Source: Anseranas semipalmata (Eukaryota; Chordata; Aves; Anseriformes; Anseranatidae). From it: a DNA stretch of 64,000 bases. The notes beneath the pieces were generated by a model. That model saw nothing but the letters and a program-made list of their open reading frames with translations. It was not told the origin of the DNA and ran no database searches. Shown here one piece after another: positions 12,701-22,700 of this stretch. The translations under genes and the position numbers were made by a program. The stretch is from the NCBI GenBank assembly GCA_013399115.1, contig VXAA01001889.1, forward strand, positions 116,178 to 180,177, in the 5' to 3' direction. Numbering within the stretch: the first letter of the stretch is position 1; each line of letters begins with the position of its first letter.

Positions 12701-15700
12701 TCCCCTTGCAAACCACGCAGGGTGATGGAGAAATCGCACCGCATCCCTCCTGCTGAGAACGGGCACCTGATGCTCCTTCTTCCTGAAGGTCTCCAAAACG
12801 TTCTGCAAAGACCTGCACGTTGCCTGCTTGCCCCCAGCCCAAACCTCTGCTGGTGGATGTCAGGAGAGCCCCCTCGCAGCTCAGTGCCTGCACGGCTTGC
12901 TGTGGAATCGCTGTGATATTTGCAGCGACCTTGGGGGAATATTGCACAGCACATGGAGCACCTTAGCTAGGTTTTATTTGCATGGCTCCAATCTCGCTGA
13001 AAATGCAGAAGGGGGTAGCTGCCCTGCAGGGTTGTCACCCACCTCCTGTTGACGTAGGCGAGGGGGATTTCGGCTTCGCTGACTACGTGGTTCTGGAAGT
13101 GTTGTGTGTCTTTAGGGTCGTTGTGGTGTTTTTTTGTTTTTTCTTCTCTTTAGCCGGAGGAGGGGCTGCAGGACTGACCCCAGGTCTCTGCCTCTGAGCA
13201 CTCATCCCCTCCAGCTCTGTTCCATAACCCATGCCCACCGCCTCCCTCTGTTTGGCCTCAGGAGCCTCGTACAAAGGACAAAAGAGCTGGCTGGTGCTTC
13301 TGAAGTTCGCCTTTCACTTCCTTCTCGCTGGATTCGCTGTTTACCCACTGCGTGCTCTGTTACCTTCCCTGCTGCTTGCTCCTCTGCCTGTGCATCTCCA
13401 CGCACCATCACTGCACCACCTGGGCTGATGCTGAGCGCCCTTCGAACCCCGCAGAGCCGCGCTCCAAGGGCTGAGCTCAGCCCCGCTCACTCCTGAAACT
13501 GCAATGAGACAGAGGCAAGGGTTTTGGCTCCTAGAGGCAAGGTATCCGGCTCCTAGAGGCAAGATATCCGGCTCCCCGGCGTTCACAGCGCAGGCTCTGC
13601 GTGTCTGAGACGGGAGGGAAGGGCTGGGAAGTCCCACTGACCTACATGAGCAAACATCTGGAGCAAGGACTTCTGCCTCAGCCCGGGGCTCAGGGGGATC
13701 GGCTTCTCCTGCTGCAGACGGGTTGGGCTGAATTCAGCCGAGATTCTTGGAAAGAGGTGGATTGCAGGATGGCACTGCGACGAGAGGAAAGCCGATTAGA
13801 AATACACGGGGAGGATGTACAGACAGACATGGCGTGCCACAGACTCTTCCGTATCTGTTCATAACAGCCCATACGCAGCAGTGCTCGCTTTGAGCAGAAA
13901 CCTGCCGCTTCTGGGGCTGCACCCCAGTGCCTGGGACAAGCTCGGGGGACGGATGGAAGAGGGGGAAGCGCAGTCACGGTGTACGGCCAGATGGTCGGCT
14001 TAGCTCTGCTAGAGAGCTGGTTACAGCATCTTTGTCAGCCTCAGCCTCTTCGCTTATATTCTATTGAAAAAATCACAGCAAATCCCTTCCGTGTTCCCCA
14101 AAACTAAGGAAGAAATGTATATTAAATGGGGTGGAGTCCTTCCAAGAAACCCAGGAGCTACGAGCTGATCCCCGCTGGGATCCAGCACCAACGCTGCGGA
14201 TCAAATCCGTGCTGACCGCGGCTGGAGCTGGGTTAAGCAGATTGACACGGGTCTGAGCCTGTTGCCCAGCTTCCTCGCATTTAGCGTGGAAAGAGTAGGG
14301 GCAGGGTGCGAGGACGGTACGTTACAGACAGCAGTGGGAAGGCAGGCTGCACCCCATGGCTGACCCAGGAGGTGCTGGGGAATGGACACGGAAGAAGAGA
14401 GATCTTGTAGAGCTGCAAAGCCGCCGCTGGTGGCTTTATAAAGCAAACTGAGAAGTGCTTGTGGCAGCGAGCACCAGCCCGAGCACTCTCTTCCTCCTTG
14501 AAACCTCCCAAGGGTCACCAGGCTGCTGAAGGTCTCAGCTGCCAAACCCGAGCCCCCGGTGCCTCTGGTGCCTCGATGAGCCCTGCCCCGAGCCCTTCGC
14601 AGGGGCTGGGGCGCAGCAGCGGGGGAGAGCAGCTCGCTCACCGATGCTGTGCTGCCTCCCCCCCCAGATCAGCTGTCAGGCTTCACTAATACCACCAGGT
14701 TAAAAATAGGAAGCGCTAAGCTTCATCCCTCCGGCTTTTGTCGTGCTGTCTCCAGAAAAGCAACAAGCGCTAATGTGATTGCCCCTCGTAATCAGCAGAT
14801 GAGAGCCCACCTCCTCCCAGCCTCCGCACGGACCTCCTCCCGCAGGCAGGGTCCTCTCCTTGCTGCTGGCGCGGATCCTGCTCATTTGGGGGGTCCGTAA
14901 GCACAAACACGGGGAAGAGCCTGCACGCCCCGCTGGTCAGCCAAGCCCCCGTGGCTTCGGAGGTGGCAGAGGTGGTGCAGTGACTTGCTTGGGGTTCCCA
15001 AAGGGATCCTGGAGCAAAGCAGGAACTAACCCAAGAGACCGTGATTTTCAAGTCATCCTTCTAAATATGTCCCCTGCACTCTCAAAGAGACTCGAGCCAA
15101 CGCCATCATGTTGAAAAGCTCTGTTTCTCCCCCAAAACCAGGCGTAGCACCAGCTAGTAGTGCTACTGCTGTACTCGTGCCCTAGGTGGACGACTCTTGC
15201 ACGTCCCAGCTCTCGCTGTGAGTGTTCAGCCCCGTGCAGAGCACAGCTCCAGCCGGGCACCCCCGGTCTGCCTGCACCTGCGCCGGCTGACACCCGCACG
15301 GCTGTCATTTATTTTTGTTTTGCAGGTAAAAGATGAAAAAAACATGCAGGAAATGTTTGACCTGAGCGATTATGAGAAATGTGAAGAGCTCAGGAAGTCC
15401 AAAAGCAGAAGCAAAAAGAACCACAGCAAATTTACCCTCGCCCACTCCAGACAGCCTGGAAACACGGTACGCAAACACGCGGTCAGCCCCGGAAAGCCAG
15501 CAGCTCTGGGTGCGCTGCCTGCTCCAGGCCTGTCGCAAGGCGGAGGGCTCGCTGCAGCTGTCGGGGTGCCACCGGGCAGCCTGAGCTTTGCAGGACTGCA
15601 GAGCGAGTTTAAAATCCACGGTTAAAATCCACGATTCTCCATCTCAGGGCTGGTGGCCGCGGTGAGAGCTGCAGGGACGAGCGGGGGCTCTGCTGCAGGA

Positions 15701-18700
15701 GGCTGCAAGCGTGCGGCTCCGGGGCCGATCACCTGAGAGCGGTGTGACTTTGGGAAAGGAGAGATGGGGACATCTGCCAGGAGCAAGGACGGGGCCGTCT
15801 GAGTCCTGACAGCTGCGGTTTAGCTGAGCAGACTCCTTTATTCACAAGGGGGTCAGGGAAGGCAGGGACGCTGAAGCTTCGTGGTTTTGCTGCCTGGATT
15901 TGGGCAGCATCAAAGAGCTGCAGGGGAGTTTGTCCCAAGAGCGCTGTGTGCCCAGAGGAAAGCTAAAAAGTGCCGGAATGGGGGCACAGCTGCCCAGGAG
16001 CAGGACCCCCCCGAGGTCTCAGCTCCTCTGCAGACAGAGGCGGTCTCCATCCCCGAGCTGCCTCTGGCACCGATGCAGCCACCCACAGCCACGCACGTGA
16101 GCTGGGTTTGCGCTCCTCGCTCTGGCTGGTTCCAGCAGAGCAGGCTGGCCCACCTCACACTTCGGTAAGAATTGCATAACAGCATGCAGTGCAGAAAGGG
16201 AGGAAAAATGGAAAGCGGCCGCACCGTCCCCAAGCAACATAAGCAATGGAGACAATTGAACAAAACGCTGCGGAGGCCAAAACTCATTTCTACCGAGTAC
16301 CTAGCTTAAAAAGCTAAGGATCCTCGATCCCCTATAGAGGCTGTATTTTCAAAATTGCTCTGCCCTCAGCGTGCATCTGACATATCAAAGGATGGAAAAT
16401 CCGGCCGCTTCTGCGGGGACCTGCTGTAGCTGCTTGTCTGCGAGCCTCTGTCAAACTGGAGGTGGCAGCAGATAGATGGCATGCGAGCAGCAGAGGCACG
16501 GGAAGGCTGCATCGTCGTGTGACGAGGGCAAAACCTGGGATGGCAGCGGGGAGGCTGGGAGGGGGCGAGGAGCTGCGGTTTGGGCTGGGTGCTGCGAGGA
16601 GTCGCACTCTGCCTTGCAAGGAGCTGCAAGGCAGTGGAGCCGGGTGCTGCGTGCGTGCCGCTGCAGGGCTGCAGGATCCGGGCTGCTCCGCGTTTCCCCC
16701 CAAGGGCAGCTTTCTGTGGGCAGGGGCAGGGCGACAGCATCCCTGGAGGAGTTTAGGCGCTGACCCGAGTTTCCTCTTTTGTAGGCACCAAATCTCATCT
16801 TCCTGGCTGTGAGTCCAGAAGAGAAAGAGTCCTGGATTAACGCCCTCAACTCTGCAATCACTCGTGCTAAAAACCGCATCTTAGATGAGGTAAGCAGGAC
16901 GCTGGGGGCCGGACCCAGGCTCCGTGGGCTCAGCTTTAACATTCGGGTGATGCTTTCAGACTGCTGCAGCCACCAGCGCCTGTAGGGTGGGCTCTCATGG
17001 AGCCGTGGGATAGTTGGATCCCCCCAGCCGCAGAATTCACATGCAGCCCTGATGGTGAAGGGGCAAGGGGCAGCTGCCAGGCTCCGTGCCCCCAGCCCCA
17101 TGAGATGCCGTCCCACAGGGGCCCAGCCTCGCACGGCGATTGGGAGCATGGTGGGGATGGTTCCCCAGGGCTTCGGGGAGGCTTTCCTCCCAGCGAGCAC
17201 ACCGTGCGCTCAGGTTCGCAAAGGAGCTTTAAGCAGTGGAAGTGAATTAAGGAATTAGCTGAAAACCAATCTAGTCCCACGCTGTCTCCAGAGCAGCCTA
17301 ATAGCACAGCACCATCTGGCACCCACCGTAGCCCATCCCCGTCCTGCCCAGCCCTCCCTCCAGGGGCTGCGCCCCTTCCTGCCACAGCCACGCTTTGGAG
17401 GAGCATTTCAGCGCTGTCTTGCATTAATGCTTCATGCCAACTGTTTTACATCCCAAATCTCTCTCGTCCACGCTCAGCTTGCAGCAACACGGGCAGCCCA
17501 GCGCCGTGATGCTGTTGGTTCTCGCGGACAGCAACACAAATCCCTGTAGAGAAGGAAAACTAAGGCCGTACAGCACAGGAAAGGTTTGCAGAGCTGCCAG
17601 CCACGTGCAGCTGGGCTGAGCGGGCAGGACTGTGGGGACATGGGCAGGACAGTGGGGACACAGGCAGGACGGTGGGGACACAGGCAGGACGGTGGGGACA
17701 CAGGCAGGACGGTGGGGACGCAGCAGGTCACGCTCCCAGGGCCGCCGCTGCTGCAGGGCTGCGGCTGGAGGAGCCCAGCACGGCCGCGTGTGGACGCGCT
17801 GCCCTCCTCGCCCCAGCTCTGCGCTAGCTCCGGTTCACACGGCGAGCACAGCTCTCCTCCTCTCCCGCAAACGTTTGTGTGACGGAATTTTGCTAGCAAT
17901 GGAAGTATTCTGCAGAGCAAAGCAATTTGCATCTGTGGGGCCAAAATATTTGCAAGTTGCGGACTGTGTGCGGGATTCACTCTGCAACCCAAGTTTCTGC
18001 CCAGCAGGGCAGGATCCTGGCCCCGCACATGGCCAGGTCACCAGGGAAAGAGAACCCTGGGGAATAAGTGATCCATAGCTGGCTGATCACAGTGTTGGAA
18101 GCTAGGACTGGCTCGGATTTCCCGTGCTCCCAGGCGCTCACTGGCCTTTGTCACCACTTTAGGTTACTGTCGAAGAGGACAGCTACCTCGCCCACCCAAC
18201 ACGCGACAGAGCGAAAATACAGCACTCCCGACGCCCCCCAACGCGGGGACATTTGATGGCTGTGGTATGTATAACAAACTCCAGACTGGTTAGGTAAAAT
18301 TCCCTTTAACTATTTCATTTATGAGTAGATGCAAGATGACCTGGTGTTTGAGCTCTGGCCTGAGCTGAAACTTGTCATTAGACTCAGGGCTCCCCAGGTT
18401 GTCAGACCTAGGGCTCCGCTGTGCAGCGTTCACCGTTGCATTGTGCAAACCCTCTTGCAAAAAAAAAAAAAAAAGGTTTTGCATTGTGCAAAAAGTGCAA
18501 AGCGGTAGCTTGCTGTCACCGACACTCGTTTTCCTGATGCTGGCAATGAAATGCTCCTTCAGGGCCCTGCTGGAGAGCAGCCCTGCGGCTGGGGAACTTG
18601 TCCACGGGCTAGCACAGGTGGCTTGTCCAAGGCCATGTGGCCCCAGCACACCTGGGGCTGGCCACGCTCGCTGTTATCCCTGGTCCGTCTGCGCACCCAG

Positions 18701-19526
18701 GTGATTCACGTCTCAGAGCAGCGTGAGCCGTGCCTGTCCCTAACACAGATCTCTGCTCCTTCAGGCATCTACCTCAACCTCGGATGGCATGCTGACCCTC
18801 GACCTGATCCAGGAGGAAGACGCCTCTCCAGAGGACCACGGCACCTGCGAAGAGAGTTTCCGGGTGGACCTGGATAAGTCGGTGGCACATCTTGCCGCCG
18901 GCCGGCGCCGGTCGGATTCGGAGAATGTCAAGCCGCCAGAGAAGGGCCGGACGGGGAGCCTCCCGAGGCGGGAGGTGACCTCGTGGGACAGGTCTACGCA
19001 GCGCAATGACTCTGACAAAGGGACCATGTACACCCCGCAGGTCCCCAAAAAGCTCTCGCACTCAGAAAAGAATAAATGTGCCTCCATGGAAGAAATTCTG
19101 TCCCGGCGGGACTCTTCCACGCACCGGGCGGTGCTGAGGAGGGGGCTGGAGGCACAGTTTGCCTCGGCAGAGCCGGAGCAGCTGTCCCGGATACAAGAAC
19201 TGGTTGCACTGAAACTGGAAAAAACTCAGGAACTGCTGACGGAGGTGAAGGGCTACGGGGAAGGCAAGAGGAAGACCAAGGACTCCAACACCAGCACCAG
19301 CACCACCACCTCTTCCTCCTCCTCATCTTCCAAGTCGGACTCTGAGAGGATCCTGCAGGAATCCGAGAGGCTGCTGGGGGAGGCTTCCTCCACCTGGAGC
19401 CAAGCCAAGAGGGTGCTGCAGGAGATCCGGGAGCTGAGGGACCTGTACAAACAGTTCGAGCTGCAGCAGTCGGACTCAAAGCCCAAACAGAGCTCACAGT
19501 CCCAGTACAGGAAGAGCATGATGTGA
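6631..19526 (+). CDS. PLEKHO1: PLEKHO1 (PH domain-containing family O member 1, CKIP-1), exons 2-6; exon 1 not found
   Basis: This is the span of a gene with five visible coding exons: 6631-6778, 15326-15466, 16785-16889, 18163-18264 and 18765-19526. Joined, they encode 418 residues plus one leading base that completes a codon from a missing exon. Human PLEKHO1 is 409 residues, so only about 11 N-terminal residues are absent. The order is: a short linker; a PH domain (visible residues about 15-130) starting [12 protein letters not shown] and ending in a C-terminal helix with the invariant Trp ([13 protein letters not shown]); a basic segment [11 protein letters not shown] within the domain; an acidic and Ser/Thr-rich middle; and a leucine-rich coiled coil ([18 protein letters not shown]) at the C-terminus. 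From the family: the PH domain binds phosphoinositides at the plasma membrane, and the protein partners include CK2 alpha, Smurf1, actin capping protein and AP-1 factors. All splice sites are GT-AG and the reading frame is intact throughout. Identity is firm; the start codon is not in the visible exons. Confidence 0.96.
9012..9262. repeat. GT-rich minisatellite, about 11 copies of a 21-23 base unit
   Basis: Diverged tandem copies of a unit like 'gtgtgtgcatggacacgtctg' run through the stretch, with variants in the 'gacacg/gacatg/gatgtg' part and one 'ttttgtgcatgg' copy. Long open frames in all three frames on both strands here are a by-product of the periodicity and are not genes. The alternating purine-pyrimidine character could favour Z-DNA. 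It sits inside PLEKHO1 intron 2. Confidence 0.9.
10158..10200. repeat. Purine-rich GGAAGG/GAGGAA tract
   Basis: A simple low-complexity run of G and A with 'aggggaaggggaaggaggagg' structure and then GAGGAA repeats. It lies in PLEKHO1 intron 2. Confidence 0.8.
10903..10978. other. Assembly gap (76 N) next to a C homopolymer
   Basis: The gap is preceded immediately by a run of C bases (about 10893-10902). Such runs commonly break short-read or Sanger assembly, so the true length is uncertain. It is within intron 2 and does not affect a visible exon. Other single unresolved bases lie at 5855 and 54706. Confidence 0.98.
11264..11319. repeat. GTGTGCATGG short tandem repeat
   Basis: About five copies of a 10-base unit 'gtgtgcatgg' flanked by GT dinucleotides. 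It resembles the 9.0 kb minisatellite unit, suggesting the same simple-sequence origin. Confidence 0.8.
13526..13575. repeat. 22-base tandem repeat, 2.3 copies
   Basis: The unit begins 'ggctcctagaggcaagg' and ends 'tatcc'. Copy 1 is 13526-13547, copy 2 is 13548-13569 with one change, and a partial third copy follows. It is a local duplication within PLEKHO1 intron 2. Confidence 0.85.
15326..15466 (+). CDS. PLEKHO1: PLEKHO1 exon 3 (PH domain centre)
   Basis: The 141-base exon (47 codons) is bounded by TTTTGCAG and the donor GTACGC, phase 0 at both ends. It encodes [18 protein letters not shown], then the basic stretch [14 protein letters not shown] and [10 protein letters not shown]. This is near-identical to the human sequence from memory. 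The basic stretch is a candidate nuclear localisation or phospholipid-contact surface. Confidence 0.96.
15467..16784 (+). other. PLEKHO1 intron 3
   Basis: The intron runs from donor GTACGC to acceptor CTTTTGTAG, about 1.3 kb. No exon, repeat family or RNA gene is recognised in it. Confidence 0.9.
16785..16889 (+). CDS. PLEKHO1: PLEKHO1 exon 4 (PH C-terminal helix)
   Basis: The 105-base exon (35 codons), phase 0 at both ends, has a TTTTGTAG acceptor and a strong GTAAGC donor. It encodes [15 protein letters not shown] and then [20 protein letters not shown]. The Trp in this helix is the single most conserved PH-domain residue. Confidence 0.97.
16890..18162 (+). other. PLEKHO1 intron 4
   Basis: The intron of about 1.3 kb contains the 20-base minisatellite at 17622-17721. 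Nothing else is recognised. Confidence 0.9.
17622..17721. repeat. 20-base minisatellite, five copies
   Basis: Five head-to-tail copies of 'aggcaggacggtggggacac' lie at exact 20-base spacing, starting at 17622, 17642, 17662, 17682 and 17702. Copies 3 and 4 are identical and copies 1 and 2 are more diverged, so the right side expanded most recently. It is in PLEKHO1 intron 4. Confidence 0.95.
18163..18264 (+). CDS. PLEKHO1: PLEKHO1 exon 5 (linker after PH domain)
   Basis: The 102-base exon (34 codons), phase 0, has a CACTTTAG acceptor and a GTATGT donor. It encodes [20 protein letters not shown] followed by [14 protein letters not shown]. The match to the human linker from memory is essentially complete, including the basic RRPPTR motif. 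Confidence 0.97.
18265..18764 (+). other. PLEKHO1 intron 5
   Basis: A 500-base intron between GTATGT and CCTTCAG. It contains a poly-A run near 18460-18475 and nothing else recognised. Confidence 0.92.
18765..19526 (+). CDS. PLEKHO1: PLEKHO1 exon 6 (acidic/Ser-rich region and C-terminal coiled coil)
   Basis: The exon opens after CTCCTTCAG and ends at TGA (19524-19526), giving 253 residues. It starts [19 protein letters not shown], followed by [14 protein letters not shown], then [20 protein letters not shown], ahead of a leucine-rich C-terminal coiled coil ([20 protein letters not shown], later [19 protein letters not shown]) and a final SQYRKSMM. A Thr/Ser homopolymeric run (about visible residues 336-349, [14 protein letters not shown]) lies between the two helical parts; human PLEKHO1 has a shorter, proline-containing linker there. 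The C-terminal half is the part known to mediate leucine-zipper contacts with partners. Confidence 0.96.
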   Translation, partial: ASTSTSDGMLTLDLIQEEDASPEDHGTCEESFRVDLDKSVAHLAAGRRRSDSENVKPPEKGRTGSLPRREVTSWDRSTQRNDSDKGTMYTPQVPKKLSHSEKNKCASMEEILSRRDSSTHRAVLRRGLEAQFASAEPEQLSRIQELVALKLEKTQELLTEVKGYGEGKRKTKDSNTSTSTTTSSSSSSSKSDSERILQESERLLGEASSTWSQAKRVLQEIRELRDLYKQFELQQSDSKPKQSSQSQYRKSMM

Positions 19527-19578
19527 AGGCAAGCCTTGGGATGGGGAGGGAGGGATGCGGGAGGGCGGCCGTTTGGTC

Positions 19579-19610
<32 letters not shown>

Positions 19611-19750
19611 TTCAGTGTTCAAAAGAGTGAAAAGGTGCCTGTTCTCACCCGAATTTGCTTCTCAAAGCTTGAACCCTTCCTTTCCTCCATCACACCCCCT
19701 GACAAAACAACCCTGTGCTCCAATAAATTCAGTTGCAGTTTATACCTCCT
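19527..19750 (+). other. PLEKHO1: PLEKHO1 3' UTR with likely poly(A) signal
   Basis: The sequence after the stop has a (TTA)n run and an AATAAA hexamer at 19722-19727 followed by a GT/T-rich stretch, the usual arrangement for cleavage near 19740-19750. A second AATAAA at 19991-19996, followed by 'gtgtccgtc', could give a longer form. The end point is inferred. Confidence 0.6.
19585..19611. repeat. (TTA)n microsatellite in the PLEKHO1 3' UTR
   Basis: About eight to nine perfect ATT repeats follow a T run. Confidence 0.9.
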
Positions 19751-22700
19751 TTTTTAAAAAGCACCCTTTGCACCGCAGGCCCCCAGCTTCTGTCATGCTT
19801 GGAGGACAGCAGAAAGCACCAGCTCCTGCAAAATGCCCCTGCATGCCTGGAGCAGCACGTGCATAACGATGGGGACGGATGCTCTTGCGCTGTACGAGCC
19901 CTGGCTTTGCTGCTCTAAAGTCTGAGCTGTATCCTGCATCGCAGCTCCTTGACCAGGAGTCTTGTCTTGCTCCCTCGCTGTCCTCTTGGAAATAAATGAC
20001 AAACAAAAAGTGTCCGTCCCAGCCAATGCTTGCAAGTCCCCACGATCCAGGAACTGTCTCGGAGGCGCTTGGAAGCTCCGGCTGACCTCAGGTTTCCTGC
20101 GAGCCGGCGGCGGCGTGGGCTGGACTGCGGCCGTGCGGCTCTGTCCGGGCATGGTCTTGCTGCGAACGCCGGGGTCAGCGGCTGTTCTTCTTGTGGTACA
20201 TTTACGGCCCTCCAGAGGGAGGGCAGCAGGTATGCAATCCGTGTCCAAGCCAGCCCCGTCCGTCCGTCGATGCTTTACAGAACCCCCCAGCCCCGCGCAA
20301 TGGGAGTTAGCAGCTCCACGTCTTCCTTCCCGTGCAAATAGAGGATGAAAGCCTTGAATCTACCCGACAGCCCAGGCGGGTTGTTTGGCGGGGTTGTTTG
20401 CTGGCTTTTTCATTTTCGTTTCTTTTTTTTTTCTTCCCCCTTTTCTTTGAGCTGAGGGGAAATGGAAAAATCAGGGTTGCGTACAGGCGGCAGCTGGAAA
20501 CCGCTGTGCTACATGGGGGCTCAGTTTGCACGCCTGTAAGCAGGAGGGCACCAAAGGTGGATGCTGAGATGTCTCACAGGGCTTAAAGCACACCGGTGTG
20601 GTAACATCCGATCGTTACTTTTTTTTCTAAAAAAAAAAGAAACCTAATTCCCTTGCCTACATTGCAAATAACCCATGAAAATATTAAAACCAACAGAGTT
20701 ATCTCCTGGTTGCAGTCGGTGTTGTCTATTTTCTTTAAAGGCTGGCCTCCCTTGGACAGGAGGTTGGTTTCTGCCACTTGTGTCGGGGCAGCTTCGCTAT
20801 GCAGGGCCGTGCTGCTGGGGTGTGGATGCCAGCGCTGCAAGGAAAGCATTTCTGTTTGTTTTTAATTAGCCCTCCTCCCACTTTCCCGTTAGAATTACCG
20901 GCAGAATTGTTACTGTTGGCATGAGGTTCCTGAAGATCTCATTATGTACAAACTTCACATCTGGCCCTTGCACCAATCTCTTGCTTGCTCCTGGCTCTGG
21001 CACAACTCTTCGCCCGCGCTTAAAGGACAATTTTGAAAAGGCGTCACTGACTTGTTCAAGCTCTGCCGCAGAGCCACTACAGCCCAGGGGAACACATTTC
21101 ACCCTTCCAGCACTTTTGTTCTTCTAATTTTTTTCCTCACCTTTCCTATCACTTGAAGGATCTGTCTGGGTGCATCAGAGGAAAAATCATAATCCCTAAA
21201 AGAGATTAAAAGAGAACGCATGTGAGCCACTCTGATAAAACCCTGCCCGTTCAGGTCTTTGATCAAGAGAACAAGAAAAATATGCAAATAATTTCCAGGT
21301 GTGACATTCAGCATTAATATTAGCCTGGTTTTCGAAGTGGGAAAGCTAGCCTAAAAACCTGGAGGTTTGAATTGCGCGCCATTGGGACATATGAGTGTTG
21401 CGGCTGGCACCGGACCGACGTCAACGTGTAAGCATGGAAATGCGCCCGATTCTGACTGTACAGGGGCATTAAACACTACCAAGTGTGTCTTAAGCAGCAA
21501 GGTAATATAACAATTGGCTGATTAACGGGGTCAGAACGGTTCCAGAGGCAGGGATCAGACACTGAGCCCTCACCCAAAACATGTAACTTTTTGTTAAGTA
21601 ACTAAGGGCATCTTTATTTCTGCGCTGCCTCGACAAGATTACGGGGCTGAATCCCACCGGATGAGACCTGGAGGTCTGGGCACAGCGTTGCCATCCTCAG
21701 CTCTCTGCTGTCTGGAGACAAGGGATGCATTACGCAGCGGGGCAGAAATACGGGACAATTCCGACTCTTTGGATCAACCTGTGCAAGCCTTTTTCCTTGT
21801 AACTAGAATGAGGTTTGGAGGAGACGATGGGGCTGATTTAGGACGTTAGGAAGAAACTGTTATCAGCCTGGGAAGATCTGCAGATCCCACCCTGCCCGGA
21901 TCCAGTCCTGGTCTGAGCACCTCCATGGCCATGCTCAATACAGCTCTGGGTGCAGCATTTACCTGGGGCCAGCAGAGTGCTGCCCCGGTCCTGAGCCACG
22001 CACAGCTTGCTCCTGCCCTAGGAGATGTCCAGCACCACCGGCGTCTTCCCCCAGCCTCTTTACCTCCGCTCCGCAGGAACTGGCACACTAGCACAAGTAC
22101 AACGTGATTTAGGATGATTTTTCTTGCGTACAACACAAGATCCCATCCACGCGCTGGCTTCTCCCTGCCTTCTCCCCACCTCAGCTCATCACTGCTGAGC
22201 AGGGTCTTAGGAAGGTTTATTATTTCCAAAGCTGAACCTTCTTTCAGAATATGCTCCTGTTAGAAAGCATCATTTCTGGCAGGGACCAGAATATTTTTGT
22301 ATTATAAAAAATGTGCATTTTCCCTTAAAAATCTCTCCAAGTCAAAATAAAACATTTTGTTTTACCGAGCGCCCCGCCCCGCTAAGAAGCCTGACCTTTT
22401 TTCCCACGGGCAATTTTGACATTGTTTGCATTCAAAACAAAACTAAACTCGAAACTGTGGAATTCTTCAGGAGGCAGAAACCACCCGGCTGCAGCCGGGT
22501 CTGATCACCGAGCCGCGAAAACCTCAGCCACGGGCCCCGCACCGCGCCGCCGAGCGCTCCGTGCCACGGGGTCGTGGCCGGGAGCCCCAGCTGCGGGGCC
22601 GGGACAGAGGGCACTGGATGTTATTAGGCGCCTTACAACTATATCTATAAACTGATTCCTAAATTGGCCCCCTCTGGCTGTAGACACTGTGCAAATAGAA

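Larger units (their letters stand above)
6779..15325 (+). other. PLEKHO1 intron 2
   Basis: This intron of about 8.5 kb lies between donor GTAGGC and acceptor TTTTGCAG. It is GC-rich and holds no recognised exon. It contains a GT-rich minisatellite (9012-9262), a purine-rich tract (about 10158-10200), a 76-base assembly gap (10903-10978), a short GTGTGCATGG repeat (11264-11319) and a 22-base tandem repeat (13526-13575). I recognise no CR1 copy in it. Confidence 0.85.

Noticed and set aside
17622..17721. CRISPR-like direct repeats
   Set aside because: The copies abut without spacers and lie in a vertebrate intron; it is a minisatellite.
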